DNA of 64,000 nt from Rhodococcus sp. SGAir0479 (GCF_005484805.1 NZ_CP039432.1:3162001-3226000), one strand, 5' to 3'; positions 43,381-54,554 are shown, numbered from the stretch's first letter. Numbers and translations are program-made. Notes: a model not told the origin generated them from the sequence alone.

Positions 43381-44467
43381 CCGTGCTCAGTCGCTACCGG
43401 GCGTGGGCGGGATTCGCCGTCGCCGCGGTGGTCCTGTTCGGGCTCGCCCCGGCTCTGCTGTCGGACTTCCGTCTCAACCTGCTGGCCAAGTTCCTGTGCT
43501 TCGCGATCGTCGCGGTCGGCATCGGCCTGGCCTGGGGCCGCGGTGGCATGCTCACCCTCGGTCAGGGCGTGTTCTTCGGGCTCGGCGCCTACATCATGGC
43601 GATGCACCTGAAGATCGCGGACGCCGAGCTGCGTGGGGACGCGGTGCCCGACTTCATGCAGATCGCCGGCATCCGGGAACTCCCCGCGTACTGGACCCCG
43701 TTCGCGCACCCGTTCACGGCACTCGCCGCGGTACTCGTCGTGCCCGCCCTCGTCGCCTTCCTGTTGGGGCTCGGGGTCTTCAAACGTCGGGTCAAGGGCG
43801 CGTACTTCGCGATCCTGTCGCAGGCACTCGCGGCCGCGTTCGCGATCCTGCTCATCGGCCAGCAGTCGATCGGCGGGTCCAACGGGCTCAACCGGTTCCG
43901 CACGTTCTTCGGGTTCAATCTCGCCGATCCGGCGAACAAACGGATGCTCTTCTTCATCGCGGCCGGGGTGCTGTTGCTGGTGGTCGCGGCCACCCGGCAA
44001 CTGATGACCTCCCGCTACGGTGAGCTCCTGGTCGCGGTTCGCGACCAGGAGGAGCGGGTCCGCTTCCTCGGCTACGACCCCGCGAACGTCAAGGTGGTCG
44101 CGTACACGGTCGCGGCGTTCTTCGCCGGCATCGCGGGCGCGCTGTTCGTGCCGATCGTCGGCATCATCTCCCCCTCGGACGTCGGGATCGTGCCGTCGAT
44201 CGCGTTCCTCATCGGCGTCGCGATCGGCGGCCGCACCACGCTGCTCGGCCCGGTGCTGGGCGCGATCGGTGTCGCGTGGGCCCAGACGACACTGTCGGAG
44301 AACTTCCCGTCGGCGTGGACCTACGCGCAGGGCCTGCTGTTCATCGTCGTCATCGGGTTCTTCCCCGCCGGCATCGCCGGGCTGGGCCGGCTGCTGCGAC
44401 GACGACGCACCGTCGTCACCCCACCCGATCCGGAACCCGAACCCGCCCGTGAAATGGAGGTGGCGCG

Positions 44468-44471
<4 letters not shown>
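43377..44471 (+). CDS. urtC: Urea-type ABC transporter permease UrtC
   Basis: 364 residues, about ten transmembrane segments, LivM-type. WGRGGMLTLGQGVFFGLGAYIMAMH, GSNGLN and IGGRTTLLGPVLGA match UrtC. A charged C-terminal tail follows the last helix. Overlaps urtB and urtD. Confidence 0.9.
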
Positions 44472-45268
<797 letters not shown>

Positions 45269-45270
45269 CC

Positions 45271-45963
45271 ATGCTCGAACTCGTCGACATCCACACCGGG
45301 TACGGCCGCACCGAGATCGTCCACGGCGTCACCGTGACCGTCCCCACCGACGGCGTCGCGGCGGTGATGGGCCACAATGGCGCCGGTAAGACCACGCTGC
45401 TGCGGGCCGCCGTCGGCCTCGCGAAGACCACGTCGGGCAAGGTGCTCCTGGACGGCGCGGACGTCACCAGACTGCGGCCCAGCGCGCGCGTCGCCCGCGG
45501 CCTCGCGTACGTCCCCCAGGGCCAGCAGTCCTTCGGACAGCTCACGTGCCGCGAGAACCTGCAGGTGATCGCGGACGGCCGCAGACGAGGCAAGGCCCTC
45601 GTCGACCAGCAACTCGCGCTCTTCCCGGCCCTCGAGCCGCTGCTCGACCGGCGTGCCGGTCTGCTCTCCGGCGGCCAGCGCCAGCAACTGGCGATCGCGC
45701 GAGCGCTCATCACCGAACCGCGGGTCCTGGTCCTCGACGAGCCGACCGAGGGTATCCAGCCGTCGGTGGTGGCCGAGATCGAGGCCGCGATCGTCGAACT
45801 CACCCGCCGCGGCGGCCTCGGTGTCCTGTTGGTGGAACAGCACATCGGGTTCGCGCTGGACTCCGCCGAGCGCTACTACGTGCTCGAGTCCGGCCGGGTC
45901 ACGTCCTCGGGAACCGGCGGCGCCGGGGCCGAGGACGCCGTGCGCACCGCCATGGCCATCTGA
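45271..45963 (+). CDS. urtE: Urea-type ABC transporter ATPase UrtE
   Basis: 230 residues. Walker A GHNGAGKTTL, YVPQGQQSFGQLTCRENL (UrtE/LivF-type), signature LLSGGQRQQLAIAR, Walker B VLVLDEPTEGIQPS and LLVEQH. Two bases after urtD. Confidence 0.9.
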   Translation: MLELVDIHTGYGRTEIVHGVTVTVPTDGVAAVMGHNGAGKTTLLRAAVGLAKTTSGKVLLDGADVTRLRPSARVARGLAYVPQGQQSFGQLTCRENLQVIADGRRRGKALVDQQLALFPALEPLLDRRAGLLSGGQRQQLAIARALITEPRVLVLDEPTEGIQPSVVAEIEAAIVELTRRGGLGVLLVEQHIGFALDSAERYYVLESGRVTSSGTGGAGAEDAVRTAMAI

Positions 45964-46004
45964 CCCCCCTCCCCCATGCCTCCTCCCGATCGAAGGAGAC
46001 CTTC

Positions 46005-49000
46005 GTGTTCCCCGCTTTCGACACCCTCCTCGTCGCCAATCGCGGCGAGATCGCCTGCCGCATCATCCGTTCCGCGCGCGCGGCCGGCCTGAAGACCGTC
46101 GCCGTGTACTCCGATGCCGACGCGTCGGCGCGACACGTGGAGATGGCCGACACCGCGGTCCGTCTCGGCCCGGCGCCGGCCGTGGAGTCCTACCTGCGCG
46201 GCGACCTCGTGATCGACGCGGCCCTGTCCGCCGGCGCGGGCGCGATTCATCCCGGCTACGGATTCCTTTCGGAGAACGCGGCGTTCGCGACCGAGGCCGA
46301 GGCGGCAGGCATCGTGTTCGTCGGCCCCACCCCCGAGCAGCTGCGGGTGTTCGGCGACAAGCACACCGCCCGTGAGGCCGCACGCACGGTCGGAGTCCCC
46401 CTGGTCCCCGGCAGCGGACTCCTCGGCTCGGTCGCGGAGGCACTGGACGAGGCCGAGCGGATCGGTTACCCGGTGATGCTCAAGGCCGTCGGTGGGGGCG
46501 GCGGCATCGGGATGCAGGCGTGCTTCACCCCGGAGGCGCTGCGCGCGGCGTACGAAACGGTGCAACGCCTGGCCACCGCCAACTTCTCCTCGTCGGGCGT
46601 GTTCCTCGAGCGGTTCGTGGCCCGGGCCCGCCACATCGAGGTGCAGGTGTTCGGCGACGGCACCGGCCGTACCGTGAGCCTGGGCACCCGCGACTGCTCG
46701 CTGCAGCGCCGCAACCAGAAGGTGGTGGAGGAGGCGCCCGCCTCCGGCCTGCCCGACGCGGTGGTCGAGCAACTCCTGCGCGCGTCCCGGGATCTCGCGG
46801 CGTCGGTGCGATATCGGTCTGCAGGCACCGTCGAGTTCGTGTACGACGTCGACCGCGGCGAGGCGTCGTTCCTCGAGATGAACACCCGACTGCAGGTGGA
46901 ACATCCGGTGACCGAGGAGATCACCGGGGTCGACCTGGTGGAGTGGATGCTGCGGCTGGCCGCCGGCGACGCCTCGATGCTCGACGGGATGCCCGAGTCG
47001 GGTCCGGCGATCACCGGCTACGCCGTGGAGGCCCGCGTGTACGCCGAGGATCCCGGCCGCGACTACCGGCCCAGCGCCGGCACACTCACCGCGGTGGAGT
47101 TCCCGGCCGACGCCCGCGTGGAGGCCTGGGTCGAGACCGGTACCGAGGTGAGCGCGCACTACGATCCCATGCTCGCGAAGATCGTGTGCCGCGGCGACAC
47201 CCGCGAGCAGGCGCGGGCCCGCCTGGCGACGGCGCTCGCAGACACCCGCCTCTACGGCGTGCAGACCAACCTCCCGCAACTGCGCCACCTGTGCGCGGCC
47301 CCGCTCACCGAGTACACGACGTCCTCGCTCGCCGACGTCCCGGCCACCGGTCCGCGCATCGACGTGCTGCGGGCCGGCACGATGACCACGGTGCAGGACC
47401 TGCCCGGTCGGATCGGCTTGTGGGAGGTCGGTATTCCGCCGTCGGGACCGATGGACGACCTGTCGTTCCGGCTCGCGAACACCGCGGTCGGCAACCCGGT
47501 GGGCGCGCCCGGACTCGAATGCACGCTGCAGGGGCCGCGCCTCGAGTTCTCGGTGGCCACGATCGTGTGCGTGACGGGCGCGGACGTCCCCGTGACCGTC
47601 GACGGGCTCGCCGCCCCCATGTGGGAGCCGATCGCGGTCCCGGCCGGGTCCGTCCTCGACATCGGCTCCCCCGCCGGCACCGGACTGCGCACCTACCTCG
47701 CGGTGCGCGGCGGTCTGGACGTCCCGCAGTTCCACGGCAGCGCTTCGACGTTCACGCTCGGCGGGTTCGGCGGCGTCACCGGCCGGGCCGTCGCGACCGG
47801 GGACGTGCTCGGCATGCTTCCGGACACCGGTGGCCTCGCGGCACCGGCGCCCGTCCCCGGCGGCGCCCGGCCCGAGTTCACGCACACGTGGCACCTCGCG
47901 GTCACCGAAGGCCCCCAGCCGGCACCGGCCTACTTCACCGACGCCGACATGACGCAGTTCTACGAGACCACCTGGACCACCGCCAGTCACGCCAACCGCA
48001 CCGGGATCCGGCTGGACGGCCCCAAGCCGACGTGGTCGCGGCCCGACGGCGGCGAGGCGGGGCTGCACCCGTCGAACCTGCACGACAACCCGTACAGCGT
48101 GGGCGCCCTCAACGTCTCGGGCGACACCCCGATCCTTCTCGGCCCCGACGGCCCCAGTCTGGGCGGCTTCGCGTGCCCGCTCACGGTGGTGAGCGCGCAC
48201 CGCTGGAAGATGGGACAGATCCGCCCCGGCGACGCGGTCCGGTTCGTCCCGGTGCCCGAGGTCGACGCGGACGCCCTGCGCCGCGACGACCACGCCCGAT
48301 CGAAGGATGTTCCGGCCGTGCGTATCTCACGCGGCGACGGCGGCGTGCTGGCGCGCACCGATGCCGGCGACGACCGGCCCGCCGTGGCCTACCTGCGCGG
48401 CGGCGACGACAACGTCCTCGTCGAGTACGGCCCGATGGCGCTCGATCTGGGTCTGCGGATGCGGGTGCACGCGTTGTCGGAGGCGTTGGCCGCGCTCCGC
48501 ATCCCCGGGCTGGTGGACGTCACTCCCGGGGTGCGGTCGTTGCACCTGCACGTCGATCCCGACGTGCTGCCGCAGCGGCGCCTGCTGGGCCTGCTGCAGG
48601 AGCTCGAACAGGATCTGCCCGCCACCCACGACCTGGTGGTGCCGAGCCGGACCGTCCGGTTGCCGCTGTCGTTCGACGACCCGTCGATCGCGGACGCCCT
48701 CGACCGCTACCGCAGCGGCGTCCGCGATACCGCGCCGTGGCTGCCGTCGAACACCGAGTTCATCCGCCGCATCAACGGCCTGGATTCGGTCGCCGATGTA
48801 CGCGACACGGTGTTCGACGCGGAGTACCTCGTGCTGGGTCTGGGTGACGTGTACCTCGGTGCCCCGCTGGCGGTTCCGCTCGACCCGCGGCACCGGTTGG
48901 TGACCACCAAGTACAACCCGGCGCGGACGTGGACGCCGTCGGACGCGGTGGGGATCGGTGGTAAGTACCTGTGCGTGTACGGCATGGAGTCGCCCGGCGG

Positions 49001-49616
49001 CTACCAGCTGATCGGGCGGACGGTGCCGATCTGGTCGGGCTACCGGCAACGGGCGCCGTTCGCGGCCGGCACGCCGTGGCTGTTCCGGTTCTTCGACCGC
49101 ATCGTGTGGGAGCCGGTCACGGCCGAGCAGCTCACCGAGGCGCGGGCGCAGTCGCGGGCCGGCCGGTTCGACGCCGACATCAGCGACGGCACGTTCGCGC
49201 TGGCCGACCACCTGCGGTTCCTGGACGAGAACGCCGAGTCGATCGCGGCCTTCGAGCAGCGGCAGCAGGCGGCGTTCGAGGCGGAGAAGCGGGCGTGGCA
49301 CGCGTCCGGCGAGTTCGACCGGACCGACACCGCACCGTCCCCCGCTCCCGAGCGGGCCCCGTTCGACGTGCCACCCGGCGCCGTCGTGGTGGAGGCACCC
49401 ATGGTGGGCAACGTATGGCGCATCGAACTCGAACCGGGACAGCAGGTCTCGGCGGGGCAACCGGCGGTGGTCCTCGAGGCGATGAAACTCGAGATGCCGG
49501 TGCCCTGCCCGCACTCCGGAACGGTGCTGCGTGTCCTCGCCGTGCCGGGCGCGAAGGTCGCCCCCGGCACGCCGCTCGCGATCATCGGCCCAGGCGCTCC
49601 TGCGCCAGCCGCTTGA
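46005..49616 (+). CDS. Urea (or guanidine) carboxylase
   Basis: 1203 residues, the standard length. Domains in order: biotin carboxylase (1-450; KAVGGGGGIGMQ, EMNTRLQVEHPVTE), KipA-like/AHS2 (about 455-740; TTVQDLPGRIGLWEVGIPPSGPMD), KipI-like/AHS1 (about 770-1000), a C-terminal segment and a biotinyl domain with EAMKLEM (Lys about 1160). Carboxylates urea to allophanate or guanidine to carboxyguanidine. The GTG at 46005 has AGGAG 6 bases upstream. The partner allophanate hydrolase and the UAAP/CgdAB subunits are not in this window. The urt context favours urea. The 3' end overlaps the convergent ligase gene by 35 bases. Confidence 0.9.
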   Translation: MFPAFDTLLVANRGEIACRIIRSARAAGLKTVAVYSDADASARHVEMADTAVRLGPAPAVESYLRGDLVIDAALSAGAGAIHPGYGFLSENAAFATEAEAAGIVFVGPTPEQLRVFGDKHTAREAARTVGVPLVPGSGLLGSVAEALDEAERIGYPVMLKAVGGGGGIGMQACFTPEALRAAYETVQRLATANFSSSGVFLERFVARARHIEVQVFGDGTGRTVSLGTRDCSLQRRNQKVVEEAPASGLPDAVVEQLLRASRDLAASVRYRSAGTVEFVYDVDRGEASFLEMNTRLQVEHPVTEEITGVDLVEWMLRLAAGDASMLDGMPESGPAITGYAVEARVYAEDPGRDYRPSAGTLTAVEFPADARVEAWVETGTEVSAHYDPMLAKIVCRGDTREQARARLATALADTRLYGVQTNLPQLRHLCAAPLTEYTTSSLADVPATGPRIDVLRAGTMTTVQDLPGRIGLWEVGIPPSGPMDDLSFRLANTAVGNPVGAPGLECTLQGPRLEFSVATIVCVTGADVPVTVDGLAAPMWEPIAVPAGSVLDIGSPAGTGLRTYLAVRGGLDVPQFHGSASTFTLGGFGGVTGRAVATGDVLGMLPDTGGLAAPAPVPGGARPEFTHTWHLAVTEGPQPAPAYFTDADMTQFYETTWTTASHANRTGIRLDGPKPTWSRPDGGEAGLHPSNLHDNPYSVGALNVSGDTPILLGPDGPSLGGFACPLTVVSAHRWKMGQIRPGDAVRFVPVPEVDADALRRDDHARSKDVPAVRISRGDGGVLARTDAGDDRPAVAYLRGGDDNVLVEYGPMALDLGLRMRVHALSEALAALRIPGLVDVTPGVRSLHLHVDPDVLPQRRLLGLLQELEQDLPATHDLVVPSRTVRLPLSFDDPSIADALDRYRSGVRDTAPWLPSNTEFIRRINGLDSVADVRDTVFDAEYLVLGLGDVYLGAPLAVPLDPRHRLVTTKYNPARTWTPSDAVGIGGKYLCVYGMESPGGYQLIGRTVPIWSGYRQRAPFAAGTPWLFRFFDRIVWEPVTAEQLTEARAQSRAGRFDADISDGTFALADHLRFLDENAESIAAFEQRQQAAFEAEKRAWHASGEFDRTDTAPSPAPERAPFDVPPGAVVVEAPMVGNVWRIELEPGQQVSAGQPAVVLEAMKLEMPVPCPHSGTVLRVLAVPGAKVAPGTPLAIIGPGAPAPAA

Positions 49617-51231
49617 CCGCCCCCTTGGCGACCTTCCCACCGGGCGCCAGGGGGAGGTCGTCGACGGCGACGACGTGCTCGGGAAGGTACTCGCGGGTGG
49701 CGCCGTGCTCGGTGAGCCACGCGGCCAACGCGCGCGCGGTCGGCGCGGCGCCGCCCACCGGGACGACGACGGCGCACACCCTCTCCCCGAACAACTCGTC
49801 GGGCACGCCGACGACGGACACCAGCTCCACCGCCGGGTGCGCGCGCACCAGTTCCTCGACCTCCACCGCCGAGATGTTCTTGCCGCCGCGGATGATGATG
49901 TCGGCCTTGCGGCCGACGACGCGGACCCGGCCGGCGGCGTCGATCTCCACGATGTCGCCGAGGAGCATCCACCCGTCGTCGGTGTACAGGTCGGCGTCGG
50001 CGGCCGGATCGTCCCAGTAACCGCGGCACATCAGCGGGCCGTGGACGCCGGGCTGCCCGCGCCGCACGTCGCCGACCACCTCGGCGCCGGCGTCGTCGAA
50101 CACCCGCACCCGCATGTGTTCGAGGAGGTGCCCGCACGTGCGCAGTCGGGTGTCCGGGTCGTCGTCGACGGTGGTGACGCTCACCGCACCGGTCTCGTTG
50201 GAGCCGTAGAACTGCAGTACCGCGGCGCCGGTCCGCCGCTCGAACGCGAGCGCCTCGGAGTACGGCACGGCCTCGCCGCCGGTGAACATCGCCCGCAGCG
50301 CGCCGAGGTCGGCGGTCCGGGCCCGCGCGGACCGCAGCAGCATCTTGAACTGTGTACTGACGCAGTGCAGCACGGTCACCCGTTCACGTTCGAGCAGGTC
50401 GATCATGGTGTCGACGTCGAAGCGCTCCAGCACGACGGTGGGGATGCCGAGCAGCGCCGGCAGGAAGTGCGCGGTCCACAGCCCGAACCCGAACGGCGCG
50501 GGCACGGCGCCCAGGAACACGTCGTCGCCGGTGATGCGTCCGGCGCGGACGGCCACCTCGGAGAACGCGATCCAGCGGTGCTCGGTCTGCGTCACCAGCT
50601 TGGGCAATCCGGTGGTGCCGGACGTGGAGTTGAGCATCGACACGTCGTGGACGGCGAACCGTCCACCGGCGGCGTCGAACCGGCGTCCGGCCACCGGCAC
50701 CGGGCGGCCGTCCGCGTCCTCGACCGTGACGCCACCGCACTCGTCGACGTACACGACATGCTCCAGGTGCGGGACGCGGTCGCGCAGTTCGGCGATCGAC
50801 CGCGCGGTGTCGGCGCCGCGCAGGGTCCGGGTGGTGACGAGCGTGCGCGCACCCGAGCGCGCAGCAAGGTGCGCGACTTCCGCGGTCCCCGACCGGGACC
50901 CGATCCCGACTGCGAGGCGCCCCACCCGGAATGCGGCACACAGCGCGGCGTGGAAGACCATGGTGTCCGGCAGGTGGATCGCCACGGCGGCGTCGGCGGC
51001 GTCCGGCCCGGTCGCCGCCAGCGCCGACGCGATCCGGTCCGTGGCCGCGTCGTACTCGCGCCAGCTCACGCGGGCGTCCACGGTGACGAAGGCGGTCCGG
51101 TCCGGCGTGGTGAGCGCCCAGTGCCGCACCATCTCGCTCACGCTCAGCCCGTCGAACGCCGCGCGCGAGGTCGCGAAGTCGCCCACCGTGATGCCGAGCC
51201 TGCCCGGCGCCGCGTCCTGACCGATCTCCAC
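49582..51231 (-). CDS. Acyl-CoA synthetase / AMP-dependent ligase
   Basis: 549 residues. ATP-binding STSGTTGLPKLV, FYGSNETGAVS, GYWDD...DGWMLLGDIVEID, GRKADIIIRGGKNISAVEVEELV and the C-terminal LPLAPGGKVAKGAVK lysine are all present, so it should form acyl-AMP and then acyl-CoA. Substrate not readable; resembles aromatic/short-chain acid ligases. GTG at 51231 has GGGAGG 5 bases upstream; an ATG at 51258 is an alternative. Tail overlaps the carboxylase tail. Confidence 0.85.
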   Translation of the reverse strand: MEIGQDAAPGRLGITVGDFATSRAAFDGLSVSEMVRHWALTTPDRTAFVTVDARVSWREYDAATDRIASALAATGPDAADAAVAIHLPDTMVFHAALCAAFRVGRLAVGIGSRSGTAEVAHLAARSGARTLVTTRTLRGADTARSIAELRDRVPHLEHVVYVDECGGVTVEDADGRPVPVAGRRFDAAGGRFAVHDVSMLNSTSGTTGLPKLVTQTEHRWIAFSEVAVRAGRITGDDVFLGAVPAPFGFGLWTAHFLPALLGIPTVVLERFDVDTMIDLLERERVTVLHCVSTQFKMLLRSARARTADLGALRAMFTGGEAVPYSEALAFERRTGAAVLQFYGSNETGAVSVTTVDDDPDTRLRTCGHLLEHMRVRVFDDAGAEVVGDVRRGQPGVHGPLMCRGYWDDPAADADLYTDDGWMLLGDIVEIDAAGRVRVVGRKADIIIRGGKNISAVEVEELVRAHPAVELVSVVGVPDELFGERVCAVVVPVGGAAPTARALAAWLTEHGATREYLPEHVVAVDDLPLAPGGKVAKGAVKRLAQERLGR

Positions 51232-51379
51232 CGACGCCTCCCGTTCGCCCCGACCCATCGAATGCGCGATCGGTTCGCGTGCAGTATGCCCCGGCCCCCG
51301 CCGGTCCGGGATCGAAGCCCTCGGCACGCGCCGGGGGCCTTCCGTATGCTGGCCGGACCGACGACTCGGGGGAGATCGC

Positions 51380-51949
51380 ATGAGCACGCACGACGAGCAG
51401 GCCGCAGACCGCACCACGCCGCGCGTGCCGCCGGGCCGCTTCCGGGAACTCGGGCCCGTCAACTGGGCCGCATGGCGGGTGATCTCGCGTGTCTCGGGCA
51501 CCTCCGACGCGAAGCTCTTCAGCACGTTCGGGCGCACCGGCGGGCTCTTCCGCGGCTGGCTGCACTACTCCGGGGTGCTGATGCTGCTGCCCGGCACCAA
51601 GCTGAAGCGATTCGAGATCGAACTGGTGGTCCTGCGGGTCGCGCACCTGCGCCAGTGCCGCTACGAGATGGGCCATCACATTCGTCTGGGCCGCCGGGCC
51701 GGGGTGACCCCGCAGATCCTCGACCGGATCCTGGCCGGTCCGGAGGACCCCGACTGGAGCCCCCGCCACCGCGCGATGCTCGCCGCTACCGACCAGCTGG
51801 TCACCACCGGCGACATCGACGACACCGCGTGGGCGGCGCTCGCGGAGCACCTCGACGAGCGCCGGCTCGTGGAGTTCTGTCTGCTGGTGACGCAGTACGA
51901 CGGACTGGCGACCACGATCGGCGTGCTGGGAATCCAGCCCGACTTCTGA
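51380..51949 (+). CDS. Carboxymuconolactone decarboxylase family protein
   Basis: 189 residues. ELVVLRVAHLRQCRYEMGHHIRLGRRAGVTPQ is the CMD/AhpD core, with the CxxxxxH arrangement of the proton relay rather than the CxxC of AhpD. Role: decarboxylase or peroxidase-like; unknown substrate. GGGGGAG precedes the ATG. Divergent from the ligase. Confidence 0.8.
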   Translation: MSTHDEQAADRTTPRVPPGRFRELGPVNWAAWRVISRVSGTSDAKLFSTFGRTGGLFRGWLHYSGVLMLLPGTKLKRFEIELVVLRVAHLRQCRYEMGHHIRLGRRAGVTPQILDRILAGPEDPDWSPRHRAMLAATDQLVTTGDIDDTAWAALAEHLDERRLVEFCLLVTQYDGLATTIGVLGIQPDF

Positions 51950-51976
51950 TCCGGCGCCGGTGGCACACTGGTGGCC

Positions 51977-52678
51977 GTGGACCCCGAGCAGCTCCGAACC
52001 GACTTCTCCCGTTTCATGATGACCTACCGGTTCGGTATCACCCAGTTGCTGACGAAGGTGAACATCCTCAAGGACGAGTTCACGCACATCAACCTCTACA
52101 GCCCGATCGAGCACGTGACCTCCCGGCTGAAGTCCCCCGAGAGCATCGTCCGCAAGGCGGACCGCATCGGCTGTCCGCTCACCCTCGACGACGTCCGCGA
52201 ACAGATCCTCGACATCGCCGGGGTGCGGATCACGTGCAGCTTCATCGCCGACACGTACCGCATCGCCGACATGATCACGAGCCAGCCCGACATCGAGGTA
52301 CGCGAGGTCGAGGACTACATCGCAACACCCAAGCCCAACGGGTACAAGAGTCTGCACCTCATCGTCGAGGTCCCCGTCTACCTCAGCGACCGGGTGCAGC
52401 GGGTCCCCATCGAGCTCCAGATCCGCACCATCGCAATGGATTTCTGGGCCAGCCTCGAGCACAAGATCTACTACAAGTTCAACCGGGAGGTGCCGGCCGA
52501 GCTGCTGGCCGAGCTCACCGAGGCCGCCGAGACCGCGCACCGGCTGGACGTCAAGATGGAACGGCTCAACGAGGAGTTCGCGAAACTCCGAGCGCAGGCG
52601 GGCGTCCCGGACGACGCACCCGAGCTCACGCTCCCGCCCCAACTGCTCGACGCGTTGCAGGCGCGCCTGCCGGACTGA
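51977..52678 (+). CDS. Small alarmone synthetase (GTP pyrophosphokinase family)
   Basis: 233 residues with only the RelA/SpoT synthetase domain: DIAGVRITCSFIADTYRIAD, IATPKPNGYKSLHLIVEVP and VPIELQIRTIAMDFWASLEHKIYYK, as in RelQ/YjbM. No hydrolase, TGS or ACT domain. Makes (p)ppGpp or pGpp from GDP/GTP and ATP. GTG at 51977 is preferred over 51971 because CACACT lies 7 bases upstream; this is a weak -10 box. Confidence 0.88.
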   Translation: MDPEQLRTDFSRFMMTYRFGITQLLTKVNILKDEFTHINLYSPIEHVTSRLKSPESIVRKADRIGCPLTLDDVREQILDIAGVRITCSFIADTYRIADMITSQPDIEVREVEDYIATPKPNGYKSLHLIVEVPVYLSDRVQRVPIELQIRTIAMDFWASLEHKIYYKFNREVPAELLAELTEAAETAHRLDVKMERLNEEFAKLRAQAGVPDDAPELTLPPQLLDALQARLPD

Positions 52679-52874
52679 CGGGCCGGGCCCCGGACGGGGC
52701 GACAATCGCCCGCCGCGGAGTGTTCACATCCCGCGGCCGGTTTCAAGTCCCGGGGCGCGGGTGTGATCATTCCGACGCTGCCGTCGAATTCGATTGCTGC
52801 AGGATCGAGTTCGCCGGTAGCGTCTCCACGTTCGGCCGTGACAGTCGTCCGTGCCCCCGATCCGTAGGAACTGC

Positions 52875-54482
52875 ATGTCCTCAGACGTCCAGGCGACCTC
52901 GCGTCCCGACGCCCCCGTCCACGACAATCCCAATCACGACCGCCGCTGGCTGGTGCTGTGCATCGTCGCGCTGGCGCAGCTGACCGTCGTGCTCGACGGC
53001 ACGATCGTGAGTATCGCGCTCCCCGACGCCCAGAAGGATCTGGGTATCAGCAACCTGGACCGGCAGTGGGTGGTGACCGCCTACGCGCTGGCGTTCGGTG
53101 CGCTGTTGCTGCTCGGTGGCCGCATCGCCGACTTCTGGGGCCGCAAGCGCTCGTTCATGGTCGGCATGGCCGGCTTCGCGGTGGCGTCGGCGGTCGGCGG
53201 GTTCGCGCAGACCGGGATGCAACTGTTCGTCGCGCGGGCCGGGCAGGGCGTGTTCGCCGCGCTGCTGGCGCCGGCCGCGCTCGCGATCCTCACCACGACC
53301 TTCGTCGGCGAGAAGGAGCGCGCCAAGGCGTTCGCGGTGTTCGGTGCGATCTCCGGCGGTGGCGCCGCCATCGGTTTGCTGCTCGGAGGCGTGCTGACCC
53401 AGTACGTCGACTGGCGCTGGTGCCTGCTGGTGAACATCCCGGTCGCGCTGTTCGCGATCGCGGTGACGCTGCCCATCGTCAAGGAGACCAAGGCGCACGG
53501 CGACACCAGCTACGACCTGCCCGGCACGGTGCTGGTCGCGGTGGGACTCGGGTCGCTGGTGTACGGCTTCACCAAGGCCGAGCACGGTTGGCTCGAGACC
53601 TCGACGCTGGTGTTCATCGGCATCGGTCTGCTCGCCCTCGTCGCGTTCGTCCTGGTCGAGAAGCGCAGCGCCAACCCGCTGCTACCCCTCAGCGTGCCGT
53701 GGCATCGCGACCGCGGCGCCGCCTTCCTCGGCTCGGCCCTGGTGGGCGCGGCGCTGCTCGGCGGCACCCTGTACCTGACGTTCTACCTGCAGATCGTGAT
53801 GGGCCTGAGCCCGGTGATGTCGGGTGTCGGCTCGCTGCCGATGGCCTTCTTCATCGTCATCGCGTCGACGATCGCGGCCCAGCTGAGCACCCGCATCGGC
53901 CCCAAGCCCCTCATGGTCGTCGGCCCCGTCTTCGCGGCGGCCGGCCTGTTCCTGCTCACCCAGATCGAGGTGGACAGCTCCTACTGGACGCACGTGTTCC
54001 CGGGTCTGGCGATCTTCGGCTTCGGCCTGGGTCTACTGATGGTGCCGATGCAGAACCTCGCGCTGCTGGGCGTCCCCAACCACGACGCCGGCGCGGCCAG
54101 CGCGCTCGCCAACGCGACCCTGCAGGTCGGCGGCGCGCTGGGCACCGCGCTGTTCACCACGGTGTACGCGTCGGCCAAGAACGCGTTCCAGGCGGACAAC
54201 CCGGCGCCCACGCCGCCGCCCGGGTTCCCCGCCGACGCCGTCCCCACCGATCTGGCGAACGCGACGCCGCTCACGTCCGAGCAGGTCGCGGCGCTGCCCG
54301 CACCCGCACAGGACTTCGTCGGCAAGGTCATGGACTGGGTGTTCGGCACCGAGGTGTCAGGTTACACGCACGCCTTCGGCTGGGCCGGGGCGCTGATCCT
54401 CGTCATCAGCCCCATCGTCGTGATCCTCGTCCGCGCCAAGAAGGGCGACCTGCCCGCCGAAGGCGCCGTCGGGATGCACTGA
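52875..54482 (+). CDS. MFS drug exporter, DHA2 family (14 helices)
   Basis: 535 residues, about 14 transmembrane segments. Motif A-like GGRIADFWGRKRSFMVG, the DHA2 start LTVVLDGTIVSIALPDAQKDL, motif C-like GGGAAIGLLLGG. Such EmrB/QacA-type exporters pump hydrophobic compounds out with protons. The ATG at 52875 has AGGA 7 bases upstream; an in-frame ATG 8 codons before has none. Ends at a long terminator. Confidence 0.9.
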   Translation: MSSDVQATSRPDAPVHDNPNHDRRWLVLCIVALAQLTVVLDGTIVSIALPDAQKDLGISNLDRQWVVTAYALAFGALLLLGGRIADFWGRKRSFMVGMAGFAVASAVGGFAQTGMQLFVARAGQGVFAALLAPAALAILTTTFVGEKERAKAFAVFGAISGGGAAIGLLLGGVLTQYVDWRWCLLVNIPVALFAIAVTLPIVKETKAHGDTSYDLPGTVLVAVGLGSLVYGFTKAEHGWLETSTLVFIGIGLLALVAFVLVEKRSANPLLPLSVPWHRDRGAAFLGSALVGAALLGGTLYLTFYLQIVMGLSPVMSGVGSLPMAFFIVIASTIAAQLSTRIGPKPLMVVGPVFAAAGLFLLTQIEVDSSYWTHVFPGLAIFGFGLGLLMVPMQNLALLGVPNHDAGAASALANATLQVGGALGTALFTTVYASAKNAFQADNPAPTPPPGFPADAVPTDLANATPLTSEQVAALPAPAQDFVGKVMDWVFGTEVSGYTHAFGWAGALILVISPIVVILVRAKKGDLPAEGAVGMH

Positions 54483-54501
54483 TCTCCCCCTCCCCCTCGG
54501 G

Positions 54502-54554
54502 AAGCTGAAGGGTCCCTTCGTGCGCTGGCAGCGTGTGAAGGGACCCTTCAGCTT
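54502..54554. terminator. Bidirectional terminator with nested palindromes
   Basis: Perfect 18-base arms (54502-54519, 54537-54554) and a 17-base loop, ending in ctttg on the plus strand. Each arm also contains gaagggNcccttc, itself a palindrome, so two small hairpins could form instead. Separates the convergent exporter and NAD(P)-binding genes. Confidence 0.8.

Noticed and set aside
45876-48293. 805-codon open frame on the minus strand
   Set aside because: Antisense to the carboxylase; no recognisable domain.
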